This document shows, in pieces, positions 1-7,710 of a DNA stretch of 37,940 nucleotides. Under the pieces are notes generated by a model. That model was given only the letters and a program-made list of their open reading frames with translations, was not told where the DNA came from and ran no database searches. Both the position numbers and the translations under genes were made by a program. The number at the start of each line of letters is the position of its first letter. Positions within the stretch are counted from its first letter, which is position 1. This stretch comes from Chthoniobacteraceae bacterium (GTDB taxonomy: Bacteria; Verrucomicrobiota; Verrucomicrobiia; Chthoniobacterales; Chthoniobacteraceae): the NCBI GenBank assembly GCA_947476045.1, contig CANJNZ010000043.1, positions 1 through 37,940 on the forward strand, given 5' to 3'.

Positions 1-364
1 AAGAATGTAGCGGCCGGAGTTCATGGGCCGGCATCGTCCACGGAGCCACTCCGAAATTCAAATGCGTGACATCCATTTTCATGCGCAACTCACGCAAACT
101 TCGCTGCTAACAAAACACCGACCGCGCATCAACCGGACACCCGTGAAAGAGGAGAGGTATTGCGTGAAGCCTGCGGCGAGCTCGTCGAACGGCAGATGTT
201 GTTGAATCACACCTACCTAAAAACGCGAGCGATTATTGCCATGCAGCGCATCGCTATTATGCCAATTGTATCGCCTTTCACATTCCGCGAAAATATCTAC
301 ATCATTGACGCAAGACGTGGTGGCTTTCCCTCTCGTTTATTGAGTAATACCAAACCGCCATCAT
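1..364. other. Leading 364 bases, no convincing gene
   Basis: No open frame here has protein-like composition. The short frames have scattered Arg/His/Ser content and codon use unlike the neighbouring genes. A weak GC-rich inverted repeat lies near 11-32 (CGGCC facing GGCCG) without a following T run, so it is not a good terminator. The stretch is probably the intergenic region upstream of the small gene at 365, plus the end of whatever lies left of the window. Confidence 0.4.
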
Positions 365-577
365 ATGAAACTCATCCGCGTCCCATGGATCCGTTGCCGC
401 GCCGACGAAGCAGGCACTGTCGAGTGCCATCTCGAATGGAAGGGCCGCACCTTCGCAATCCTTGCCTACTCGGAAAACGAAGCGCAGTCGTGGTGGCGCG
501 AACTTTCCGAAGGCGAACGTCAGGAACACCTCGGCATCAGCACCAGCGATTCACCCGATGAGCCCGGTCTTTTTTGA
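365..577 (+). CDS. small hypothetical protein (70 aa)
   Basis: I do not recognise a family. The predicted protein has 70 residues, begins MKLIRVPWIRC and is rich in Trp and acidic residues, with an acidic C-terminal tail ending SPDEPGLF. Codon third positions are strongly G/C (ctc, atc, gtc, cgc, gcc), matching the nearby real genes. The competing frames on both strands over the same bases lack this bias. There is no signal peptide or membrane segment, so it is probably cytoplasmic. It lies 122 bases upstream of the TIGR03032 gene on the same strand. No clear ribosome binding site is visible, which is common in this window. It could still be a spurious frame. Confidence 0.5.
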   Translation: MKLIRVPWIRCRADEAGTVECHLEWKGRTFAILAYSENEAQSWWRELSEGERQEHLGISTSDSPDEPGLF

Positions 578-699
578 TTCTTCCGTAGAGTGATTGATGA
601 AAGGTAAACGCGGCCCAAAAACGCTGTGATGTAAAATATTTCACCCCGCCTTTTTCAGCGCACTCGACCTTCTTTCTCAACGCCGTATAGCGTTCCGCA

Positions 700-1761
700 A
701 TGTCCACACCCGATCCCAAACTCGACATCACCGCTTCCCGCCAGTTCGTCTCCTGGCTTCGCGAACAGCAGCTCTCTCTCGGATTCACCACCTACCAAAG
801 CGGAAAACTATTCCTCATCGGAGCGGCCCCCGAACGCAAATTAAGTCTCTTCGAGCGCAGTTTCGAGCGATGCATGGGCCTTGCCGTAGGAAACTCAGCC
901 ACCCGTAAATCCCAGACGCTCTGGATGTCCTCGATCTACCAGCTCTGGCGCTTTGAAAATGCACTGCCCGTGGGTGCCAAATCACCCGGTGGCTACGACA
1001 CACTCTACGTCCCCCAATGCGGCTATACTACCGGCGATGTGGACGCCCACGATATCGCCATCGACCGCGACGACCGCCCGCTTTTCATCAACACCCTCTT
1101 CTCCTGCATCGCCGCGCCGAGCGAGACGCACAGCTTCCGCGTCGTGTGGAAACCACCGTTCATCACGAAGCTCGCCGCCGAGGACCGCTGCCACCTGAAC
1201 GGTCTCGCCATGCGCGACGGCGCGCCCGCCTACGTCACCGCTGTCTCCACCACCGATGTGCATGAAGGCTGGCGCGAGCACCGTCGCGACGGTGGTGTGA
1301 TCGTGGACGTGCAGACCAATGAAATCATCACGTGCGGCCTCTCCATGCCGCACTCTCCGCGCTGGCACGATGGAACACTCTACGTCCTCAACAGCGGGGC
1401 CGGTGAATTTGGGCGCGTGGATCTCTCCACCGGAAAATTCGAGCCCATCTGCTTCTGCCCCGGCTACGCGCGCGGCCTCGCCATCGCGGGAAATTTCGCC
1501 GTCATCGGTCTCTCCACCTGCCGCGAGAACCGCACCTTCAGCGGACTCCCGCTCGACGACGCGCTCGCCGCAAAAAACGTCGCCCCCCGCTGCGGCTTGC
1601 TCGTCGTGGATCTGCGCACCGGAGACATCGCCCATTCGCTCACGATCGAAGGCGTCGTGCGCGAACTATATGATGTCGCCATCCTTCCCGGCGTGATCAT
1701 GCCCAGCGCACTCGGCTTCAAAACGGAAGAAATCCGGCGAACGATCACCATCGCCGAGTAG
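700..1761 (+). CDS. TIGR03032 / DUF4915 family protein
   Basis: The 353-residue protein matches the TIGR03032 (DUF4915) family, whose function is unknown. Visible hallmarks are the run of propeller-like strands, the segment HSPRWHDGTLYVLNSGAGEFG near residues 223-243, and the C-terminal signature ELYDVAILPGV followed by ALGFKTEEIRR. No signal peptide is seen, so it is predicted cytoplasmic. The length is normal for the family. The start at 700 is the first ATG in frame and lacks a strong Shine-Dalgarno sequence. It lies 51 bases upstream of a large secreted FG-GAP protein. The last 60 bases of this gene and the whole spacer recur at 5546-5660 in front of the second surface protein, which suggests the two genes travel as a cassette. 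Confidence 0.85.
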   Translation: MSTPDPKLDITASRQFVSWLREQQLSLGFTTYQSGKLFLIGAAPERKLSLFERSFERCMGLAVGNSATRKSQTLWMSSIYQLWRFENALPVGAKSPGGYDTLYVPQCGYTTGDVDAHDIAIDRDDRPLFINTLFSCIAAPSETHSFRVVWKPPFITKLAAEDRCHLNGLAMRDGAPAYVTAVSTTDVHEGWREHRRDGGVIVDVQTNEIITCGLSMPHSPRWHDGTLYVLNSGAGEFGRVDLSTGKFEPICFCPGYARGLAIAGNFAVIGLSTCRENRTFSGLPLDDALAAKNVAPRCGLLVVDLRTGDIAHSLTIEGVVRELYDVAILPGVIMPSALGFKTEEIRRTITIAE

Positions 1762-1816
1762 CGCGGAAAGGCACTGGCAAACGACGACGGTGCCTGTCAC
1801 GGTGCGCGCACTATGA
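1702..1816 (+). repeat. direct repeat copy 1: TIGR03032 gene tail plus spacer plus start codon
   Basis: These 115 bases align without gaps to 5546-5660, with 18 mismatches by my hand count (about 84% identity). The repeat covers the last codons of the TIGR03032 gene, its TAG stop, the 51-base spacer and the ATG of the following surface-protein gene. Similarity continues more weakly into the first 25 codons of both downstream genes. Confidence 0.9.
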
Positions 1817-4800
1817 TAGCAATCGTCGATCTTCGCCGTTCCTCCCCCTCCATCGAAATCCTCGAAGCCCGCATCGCGCCGGCTCTCGCAGCGAATATCC
1901 TCGTCGGCAGCCTCGATGGGAAGACCGGCTTTGGCGCTGTCGGCACAACGGATTTTGAGGTGTCGGGCATGGCGGTCAGCAGCGCAGGCGATGTCAATGG
2001 CGATGGCTTCGATGACATCCTCGTCGCAGGCTACGGTGCGAATGGCCCGACCAGCGCAGGAGTAACCTACGTTATCTTCGGAAAGGCGAACGGCTTTCCT
2101 AAATCACTGGCACTCGCCGATCTCGACGGAACTGATGGCTTCAAGCTCAACGGTGGGGCTAGGTTCGACAAGAGCGGAAGTTCCGTTTCCGCAGCAGGCG
2201 ATGTGAACGGTGACGGCTTTGACGATGTGATTGTCGGCGCACCAAATAAAACAGCTAATTATCCCTTCGCAAACGGCGCTGCGTATGTCGTATTCGGGAA
2301 GTCCGGCGGTTTCCCCTCATCGATCTCGCTCGGCGCGCTCGATGGGGTAAATGGGTTTGCGTTGATCGGAGCGGGGCAGTCAGGTGTTCCCTCGGATTAT
2401 GCCGGCTATTCAGTGAGCGGTGCGGGCGACATCAATGGCGACAATTTCGACGACGTGATCGTCGGCACTGCGGGATCTGGTGCGTATGTCGTATTCGGCA
2501 AAATGAATCGCTTCGCGGCGACGACTTCGCTCCCGACGATGTCAGCGGCGGACGGTTTCAAGATCACGCCGGAGACCAGCGGCACTGGCTTCGGCACAAA
2601 AGTCGGCCGCGCGGGCGACGTGAATCACGACGGCGTGAGCGACGTTGTCATCGGCGCGAACGGCGTCGGTTCGCCCGGTGCGGCGGGCGCGGCCTATGTC
2701 GTCTTCGGAAGTAGCACGACGCCTTTCGGCACGTCCCTTTCAGCTTCCTCGCTCACTGGCACGAATGGATTCAAGATCGCCGGCATCGCCGGGGACTACG
2801 CAGGACAGAGCGTCGGTGCGGCGGGGGATGTGAATGGAGACGGTTTCGACGATGTCTTCATTGGCGCAGGTGGCCAATACAACCTGAGCGGCCGGCACGG
2901 CAGCGTGTATGTGATCTACGGAAAGACGACCGCCTTCTCCGCCTCAATAGCACTCTCGGCGCTCAATGGCACAAATGGCTTCCGCTTCGATACGGTGCCC
3001 GGTGATGCTGGGCATAACGACGAATTCGGCCGTGACACTGCTGGCGCGGGGGATGTGAATGGCGACGGCTACGACGACCTTATGATCGCGCGAGCGTCCG
3101 CCGGACAGATGTTCGTGGTCTATGGCCGCGCCGATTTCCCCGCATCGCAAATCATCTCGGCGACGATGCTCAACGGTGCGAATGGCTTTACTGTGAACAC
3201 CACGTCAAGTAACGCCGCGCTCGGCGCTGCACTGAGCAGCGCGGGGGATGTGAACAACGACGGCTTCGCCGACCTGCTCGTCGGTGCGCCCGGCACGCCC
3301 AACATCAGTCGCGGCACGAGCTATGTGATCTTTGGCGCGCCACAAGTCGCGATCTCCATGGATGGGAAAACGGCGACCATGTTCGAGAGCGACGGCGACC
3401 TCGTGACAGTAAAGACCACCAAGGGCAGCTTTCACCGTAGTGATTTCACGCTTGAGTCCGGCTCTTTGCAGGCGATTGATCTGACTCGCGATCTCGCAGG
3501 CTTCAGCGGTGCGAGCATCACCGTCTCGGCGACGACTCCGTCCGGCGGCACGGGCGATGGCGAGGTGCATCTCGGCGCGCTCAAAGCGACGGGCATTGAC
3601 CTCGCAGCAGTCACTATTGACGGCGACCTCGGCCAACTCGACGCGGGCGACGGCACGCTCACGACGCCGGGTGCGGGCGTGGTCAGCGTGTATTCGCTCG
3701 GTCGCTACGGGCTTGATACGCAGGCAGCGGGCGGATCGCTCCAGAGCGATATCGGCGGAGGGTTCAGCGCGCTGAAAGTGCTCACAGGGATCTACGGAGC
3801 GAGTGTGAATGCGACGGGCGGGCCCATCGGCGCGATCACCGTGGGCGACAGCGTGAGCGGTGCGAAAATCGGCGCAGGCACGACGCTCGGCGCGATCACC
3901 ATCGGTGGCGACTTGCTCGATTCCACGATCAGCGCCCTCGGTAAGGCAGCGCCAGCGACCACAGCCGCAGCACTCGCGATCAAGTCGTTCACCGTCGGCG
4001 GTAACGTGGAGAATTCGCTCGTGCTGGCGGGCTACAACTTCGCCGGTGAAGCGAAAAATCCCGACGTGCAGATCGGCGCGGTGAAAGTGGACGGCGTATG
4101 GTCCGCGAGCACCATCGCCGCAGGTGCGACAAGCGGGACGGATTTGCTCTTCGGCACCACGGACGACGGGCTCATCACACCCGGCGCGCCTTTCACCGAC
4201 CAGCCTGCAATCACCGCGCGCATCACTTCCATCACAATCGCTGCGGGCGTGCTCGGCACGAGCGACCCGACCACGGATCACTTCGGCTTCGTCGCGCAGG
4301 AAGTCGGCAGCTTCAAAATAGGCGTCACCGCTTTCCCGCTCACCACCGGCCTCGATGATCTCGCCGTCGGCGCGACGGGCGACGTGAACATCTTCGAAAT
4401 CGGCGCAAGCGCCCCCGCGACGCCGCCGACGACGCCGGGACTCAACGTCGCAGCGACCGGCAAGAGCGCGACCTTCACCGACGTGGACGGCGACCTCGTG
4501 ACCGTAAAGAGCAGCAAAGGCGGACTCACCGCCGGGATGTTCCACCTCGCCGCGTCCGGCTCGGTCGGCGGCGAGCAGTTGCAAACGCTCGACCTCACCA
4601 CCCTCGGCCTGTTCGGCGGCACCGACATCACCATCTCCGCCAAGCGCAGCAACGCGGGCGGCGACGGTTTTGTGAATGTCGGCTTCATCAGCGCTTCAGG
4701 TGTCGATCTCGGCAAAGTCACTCTCGCCGGCGATCTGGGCCGGATCGAAGCGGGCGACGGCGACGCCGCCAAGCCCGCGGTGAAGGCGCTCAGCGTTTTC

Positions 4801-5496
4801 TCGATAGGCCGCTTCGCTACCGACACGCAAGCTGCGCCCGGCTCACTGCTCAGCGACTTCAGCGGCGCACTCGGCGCGCTCAACGTGCGCTCGGACATCA
4901 TCGGTGCGACGCTCATCGCCACGGGCGGCGCAATCGGTGCGGTGAAGATCAATGGCAACGTCAGTAATGGCCGGCTCGCGACCGACTCGACACTCGGCGC
5001 GGTGACGATCGGCGGCGATCTCGTCGATTTCCGCATCAGCGCGCTCGGCACACTCGCACCCGCGAATGCCGCAAAAGCCGTTGCTATCAAGAGCCTCAAA
5101 GTCGGCGGGCGTGTGGAAGGTTCGGAGATTCTCGCCGGTTACGATCTCGCCGGTGCCGCGCAAAACGGCGATGCGAACATCGGCGCCGTGACGATCACCG
5201 GCGACTGGCTTGCGAGCAATCTCGTGGCCGGCGTGAAAGACGACACCACCGACGGCTTTGGGCGCAATGATGTGCTCATCGCAAACGCGACGCCAAAAAT
5301 CCTCGCAAAGATTGCCAGCGTCATCATCGGCGGCAACGCCTTCGGCAGCACGAACGCGACCGAGTTCTTCGGAATCACCGCCGAGCAGATCGGCAAGCTG
5401 AGCGTGAGCGGTGTGAAGCGCATCGTAACGAAGACCGCCAACGATTTCCTACTCGACCCCGCGAATGGAAATTTCCACGCCATCGATTTTGTATAG
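1813..5496 (+). CDS. secreted FG-GAP seven-blade propeller protein with two tandem C-terminal modules
   Basis: This is a 1227-residue, Gly/Ala/Asp-rich protein. Residues about 8-26 hold an N-terminal motif, SIEILEARIAPA, that resembles LEPR-type N-termini of large exported proteins in Planctomycetota and Verrucomicrobiota. Residues about 27-512 carry seven FG-GAP blades, each with a calcium-loop core such as AGDVNGDGFDD (variants GDINGDNFDD, GDVNHDGVSD, GDVNNDGFAD). Seven is the usual number for an integrin-alpha-like propeller. Residues about 516-880 and 883-1227 are two diverged copies of one module, each opening with GDLVTVK and containing GDLG-x(3)-AGDG and AxGGxIGA segments. It is probably extracellular or surface bound. 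The ligand is unknown. The start is fixed by the repeat shared with the second surface gene. It lies 51 bases after the TIGR03032 gene. Confidence 0.8.
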   Translation: MIAIVDLRRSSPSIEILEARIAPALAANILVGSLDGKTGFGAVGTTDFEVSGMAVSSAGDVNGDGFDDILVAGYGANGPTSAGVTYVIFGKANGFPKSLALADLDGTDGFKLNGGARFDKSGSSVSAAGDVNGDGFDDVIVGAPNKTANYPFANGAAYVVFGKSGGFPSSISLGALDGVNGFALIGAGQSGVPSDYAGYSVSGAGDINGDNFDDVIVGTAGSGAYVVFGKMNRFAATTSLPTMSAADGFKITPETSGTGFGTKVGRAGDVNHDGVSDVVIGANGVGSPGAAGAAYVVFGSSTTPFGTSLSASSLTGTNGFKIAGIAGDYAGQSVGAAGDVNGDGFDDVFIGAGGQYNLSGRHGSVYVIYGKTTAFSASIALSALNGTNGFRFDTVPGDAGHNDEFGRDTAGAGDVNGDGYDDLMIARASAGQMFVVYGRADFPASQIISATMLNGANGFTVNTTSSNAALGAALSSAGDVNNDGFADLLVGAPGTPNISRGTSYVIFGAPQVAISMDGKTATMFESDGDLVTVKTTKGSFHRSDFTLESGSLQAIDLTRDLAGFSGASITVSATTPSGGTGDGEVHLGALKATGIDLAAVTIDGDLGQLDAGDGTLTTPGAGVVSVYSLGRYGLDTQAAGGSLQSDIGGGFSALKVLTGIYGASVNATGGPIGAITVGDSVSGAKIGAGTTLGAITIGGDLLDSTISALGKAAPATTAAALAIKSFTVGGNVENSLVLAGYNFAGEAKNPDVQIGAVKVDGVWSASTIAAGATSGTDLLFGTTDDGLITPGAPFTDQPAITARITSITIAAGVLGTSDPTTDHFGFVAQEVGSFKIGVTAFPLTTGLDDLAVGATGDVNIFEIGASAPATPPTTPGLNVAATGKSATFTDVDGDLVTVKSSKGGLTAGMFHLAASGSVGGEQLQTLDLTTLGLFGGTDITISAKRSNAGGDGFVNVGFISASGVDLGKVTLAGDLGRIEAGDGDAAKPAVKALSVFSIGRFATDTQAAPGSLLSDFSGALGALNVRSDIIGATLIATGGAIGAVKINGNVSNGRLATDSTLGAVTIGGDLVDFRISALGTLAPANAAKAVAIKSLKVGGRVEGSEILAGYDLAGAAQNGDANIGAVTITGDWLASNLVAGVKDDTTDGFGRNDVLIANATPKILAKIASVIIGGNAFGSTNATEFFGITAEQIGKLSVSGVKRIVTKTANDFLLDPANGNFHAIDFV

Positions 5497-5545
5497 GGAA
5501 AAGCTGCGCATGAGCACGGGCCTTTAGTCACTCGCCATGCTTTTA

Positions 5546-5660
5546 CCCGGCGCGCTCGGCTTCAAAACGGAGGAAATCCGCCGCACAATCACCATCGTGG
5601 AGCAGTGTAGAAAGGCGCTGGCAAAAGGCGGCGGCGCCTGCCACGGTGCGCGCACTATGA
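5546..5660 (+). pseudogene. fossil 3' tail of a second TIGR03032 gene (repeat copy 2)
   Basis: The reading frame through 5546-5605 encodes ALGFKTEEIRRTITI, identical to the C-terminus of the TIGR03032 protein encoded at 700-1761. The original stop codon TAG has become CAG, so the frame runs on into the downstream gene. Five of the seven codon differences from copy 1 in this stretch are silent, which suggests the copy diverged while it was still part of a working gene. No other part of a TIGR03032 gene is present upstream. The leftover frame makes the next gene look 40 codons longer than it probably is. Confidence 0.8.
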
Positions 5661-7213
5661 AAGCCACCTCCGCTCATCTCCCTTCCTCCACCATCGAACC
5701 ACTCGAATCCCGCATCGCCCCCGCTGGCCTCGTAAAAGTCAGTCTGGTCGGAGACCTACTAACCATCACTGGCGATGAGGCGGGCAATGAAGTCACCGTC
5801 AACGTCCTCGCAAACGGCACCACCGACATCGTCCCCGCAGGCGGCACCGACATTTTTTTTAACGGTGCCACCACGGCCGCCACACTCAACGTCACCGCCG
5901 CCCAGCCCAAACTCGTTTCCAAGCTTGGCATCGGTGACGACAAACTCACCACCAGCGGCGTCTTTACTTCAATCACCGCCGATAACGGCGACGGAGCAAA
6001 CACGACTACGCTCGGCACGATGACCGTCATCGGTAAAACCATGATCAAAGGCGGTAAGGACACGGACAGCGTCGTCACCCTCGCTGGTGCAGGCGCACAG
6101 AAATTTCTCGGCGACTTCTCCATGCGCTTGGGTGAAGGAAACAACGTCGTCAGCGTCACCGCAGGTTCGTTCAACGCCAGCGGAAACTTCTCCATCATCA
6201 ACGGCAATGGGAATAACACCATCGTGCTCACTCCCACAGCGTCGGCGACAAGTTTTAACCTCAGTTTCGCTAAAAACGTCACGTTCACCAGTGGCACGGG
6301 CTCCCACGTCACGGTTCTCGGTTCAGCCGGAATTTATGTCGGAGGCAAAACCACTATTGCGCTGAAAGACATCACGAACTCGACCTTCGTCAACGCCACA
6401 TCGAAGTGCGTCTTCGCCGGCCCCGTCAATTTCCTCTGCGGTCCGGGATCCGACACGATTGTGCTGATCAACGGCACCGGCGACCAATTGCTCGACTTCG
6501 GAGCCGGTCTCAACATGAACACGGGGGCGGGCAACGGCAGCACCATCGTCATCGCCTGTAGCAGCGCTCCCTTGAAAATTTCCGGTCCCCTCACAGCCAC
6601 CAGCACAGGAAAACTTTTTGTCACCACGCTGGTTTCACCGAACCTCATCCTTGACGGCGCGCTCACTATCCGCGGCGGGGCGGACAGCACCTTCACCATT
6701 CAGGCCGCCGGCACTATCTCCGGCAAGGCGACCCTCTCCACCGGCACCTTTGGCATGCTGAACATGAGCAACACCAGCCTTCTCACCTTCGCCGGGGGAC
6801 TTACCGTGGACTTTAGCAAGACCACCTCCGCGAACGGGATCACCATCTCAAACATTCTCACCAACGGCCCGCTCAAAATCCTCGGCGGCTCCGCAGTGGA
6901 TACGATCAAACTCGACAATATCGAAGCAAGCGGTGCCGTCAGCATCGTCACAGGCAAAGGCAACGATATCCTCGATGTCGAGCGCACTGCCGTAGGTGCC
7001 GCTGCGTCAAGTTTCCTTCTCCCATTCGTCGTATCCCTCGGTGCCGGTGACGACACCGCCAGCATTGGAAACAACAACGCCAACTTGAAGATCACCACCT
7101 TCGCCGGCTTCAAAGTGGACGGCGGTATCGGCAACGACACCCTCAGCCTTGCGACCAATGCGAACGTCCTCCTCCGTCCGCCGACGGTCATCGGCATAGA
7201 AGTCGGCTCTTGA
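5657..7213 (+). CDS. secreted beta-helix-like repeat protein with LE-x-RIAPA N-terminus
   Basis: The predicted protein has 518 residues from the ATG at 5657. I prefer this start over the in-frame ATG at 5537 because it aligns with the start of the 1227-residue paralogue and because 5546-5605 is a TIGR03032 remnant. The N-terminus reads TIEPLESRIAPAG, the same motif as in the first surface protein. The rest is Thr/Ser/Gly/Asn/Val-rich with many short beta repeats and Asp-loop motifs such as GNGNNTIVL, GKGNDILDV, GAGDDTA and GIGNDTLSL. These resemble RTX-type or parallel beta-helix strands. It is likely exported and surface or matrix located. There is no recognisable enzymatic site or C-terminal sorting tail. 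Confidence is high that it is real and low for any specific role. Confidence 0.7.
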   Translation: MKATSAHLPSSTIEPLESRIAPAGLVKVSLVGDLLTITGDEAGNEVTVNVLANGTTDIVPAGGTDIFFNGATTAATLNVTAAQPKLVSKLGIGDDKLTTSGVFTSITADNGDGANTTTLGTMTVIGKTMIKGGKDTDSVVTLAGAGAQKFLGDFSMRLGEGNNVVSVTAGSFNASGNFSIINGNGNNTIVLTPTASATSFNLSFAKNVTFTSGTGSHVTVLGSAGIYVGGKTTIALKDITNSTFVNATSKCVFAGPVNFLCGPGSDTIVLINGTGDQLLDFGAGLNMNTGAGNGSTIVIACSSAPLKISGPLTATSTGKLFVTTLVSPNLILDGALTIRGGADSTFTIQAAGTISGKATLSTGTFGMLNMSNTSLLTFAGGLTVDFSKTTSANGITISNILTNGPLKILGGSAVDTIKLDNIEASGAVSIVTGKGNDILDVERTAVGAAASSFLLPFVVSLGAGDDTASIGNNNANLKITTFAGFKVDGGIGNDTLSLATNANVLLRPPTVIGIEVGS

Positions 7214-7264
7214 GCCGGCGAAATGCATCGCTGACATCAGGCTGCTCATCACATCACACCCATC

Positions 7265-7642
7265 ATGAATGCCCATCGCAATCCCGTAGGTTGGTTCGAG
7301 ATCTATGTGCAGGACATGGACCGGGCCAGGGCGTTTTATCAAAACACATTTCAAGTGACGCTCGAACGCTTGGAAAGTCCCGGCATCGAATTGTGGGCGT
7401 TCCCGATGCAGCACGACAAACCCGGTTGCGCCGGTGCGCTCGTGAAAATGGAGTGCAAAGATTCCGGCGGCGGCGGCACGCTCATTTACTTCTCCTGCGC
7501 CGACTGCGCCGTGGAGGCATCGCGCGCTGCGCAAAACGGCGGAAGAGTTGTGAAAGAAAAATTCTCCATCGGCCAATTCGGCTTCATCGCGTTGCTCCTC
7601 GACACCGAGGGCAACATGATCGGCCTGCACTCGATGGAGTGA
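7265..7642 (+). CDS. VOC family protein (glyoxalase/bleomycin-resistance fold)
   Basis: The 125-residue protein has the vicinal-oxygen-chelate layout. A first beta-alpha-beta unit begins PVGWFEIYVQDMDRARAFY near residues 7-25. A second half carries GGRVVKEKFSIGQFGFIALLLDTEGNMIGLHS near residues 90-123. This single-domain size is typical of the family, which works as dimers and includes metal-dependent isomerases, dioxygenases and resistance proteins, so the substrate cannot be inferred. It is cytoplasmic, with no signal peptide. It lies 51 bases after the repeat protein and 68 bases before the cytochrome gene, on the same strand, and shows no obvious functional link to either. Confidence 0.88.
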   Translation: MNAHRNPVGWFEIYVQDMDRARAFYQNTFQVTLERLESPGIELWAFPMQHDKPGCAGALVKMECKDSGGGGTLIYFSCADCAVEASRAAQNGGRVVKEKFSIGQFGFIALLLDTEGNMIGLHSME

Positions 7643-7710
7643 AGACGGAGTCGGCGTAGATTCCCGTCCCAATTCCCGGCATATGTGCTATTCCCATTCA
7701 CGTGACTGCC

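Noticed and set aside
23-561. Overlapping short open frames at the window's left end, including a 133-codon frame at 160-561
   Set aside because: Their codon use does not match the neighbours and they overlap the better candidate at 365-577.
600-660. GTGA...TCAC half-sites near 626-644 as a CRP/FNR-like operator
   Set aside because: The half-sites are only four bases and the 11-base spacing does not fit a known regulator. The symmetry does not extend further.
3205-4584. 459-codon open frame on the minus strand inside the FG-GAP protein gene
   Set aside because: It is antisense to a well-supported repeat protein and its translation is Arg/Glu/Ala-rich without any recognisable motif, as expected from the high third-position GC of the true gene.
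5537-5656. Start of the second surface protein at 5537
   Set aside because: The 40 extra codons are the tail of a TIGR03032 gene plus spacer. The paralogue starts at the position equal to 5657.
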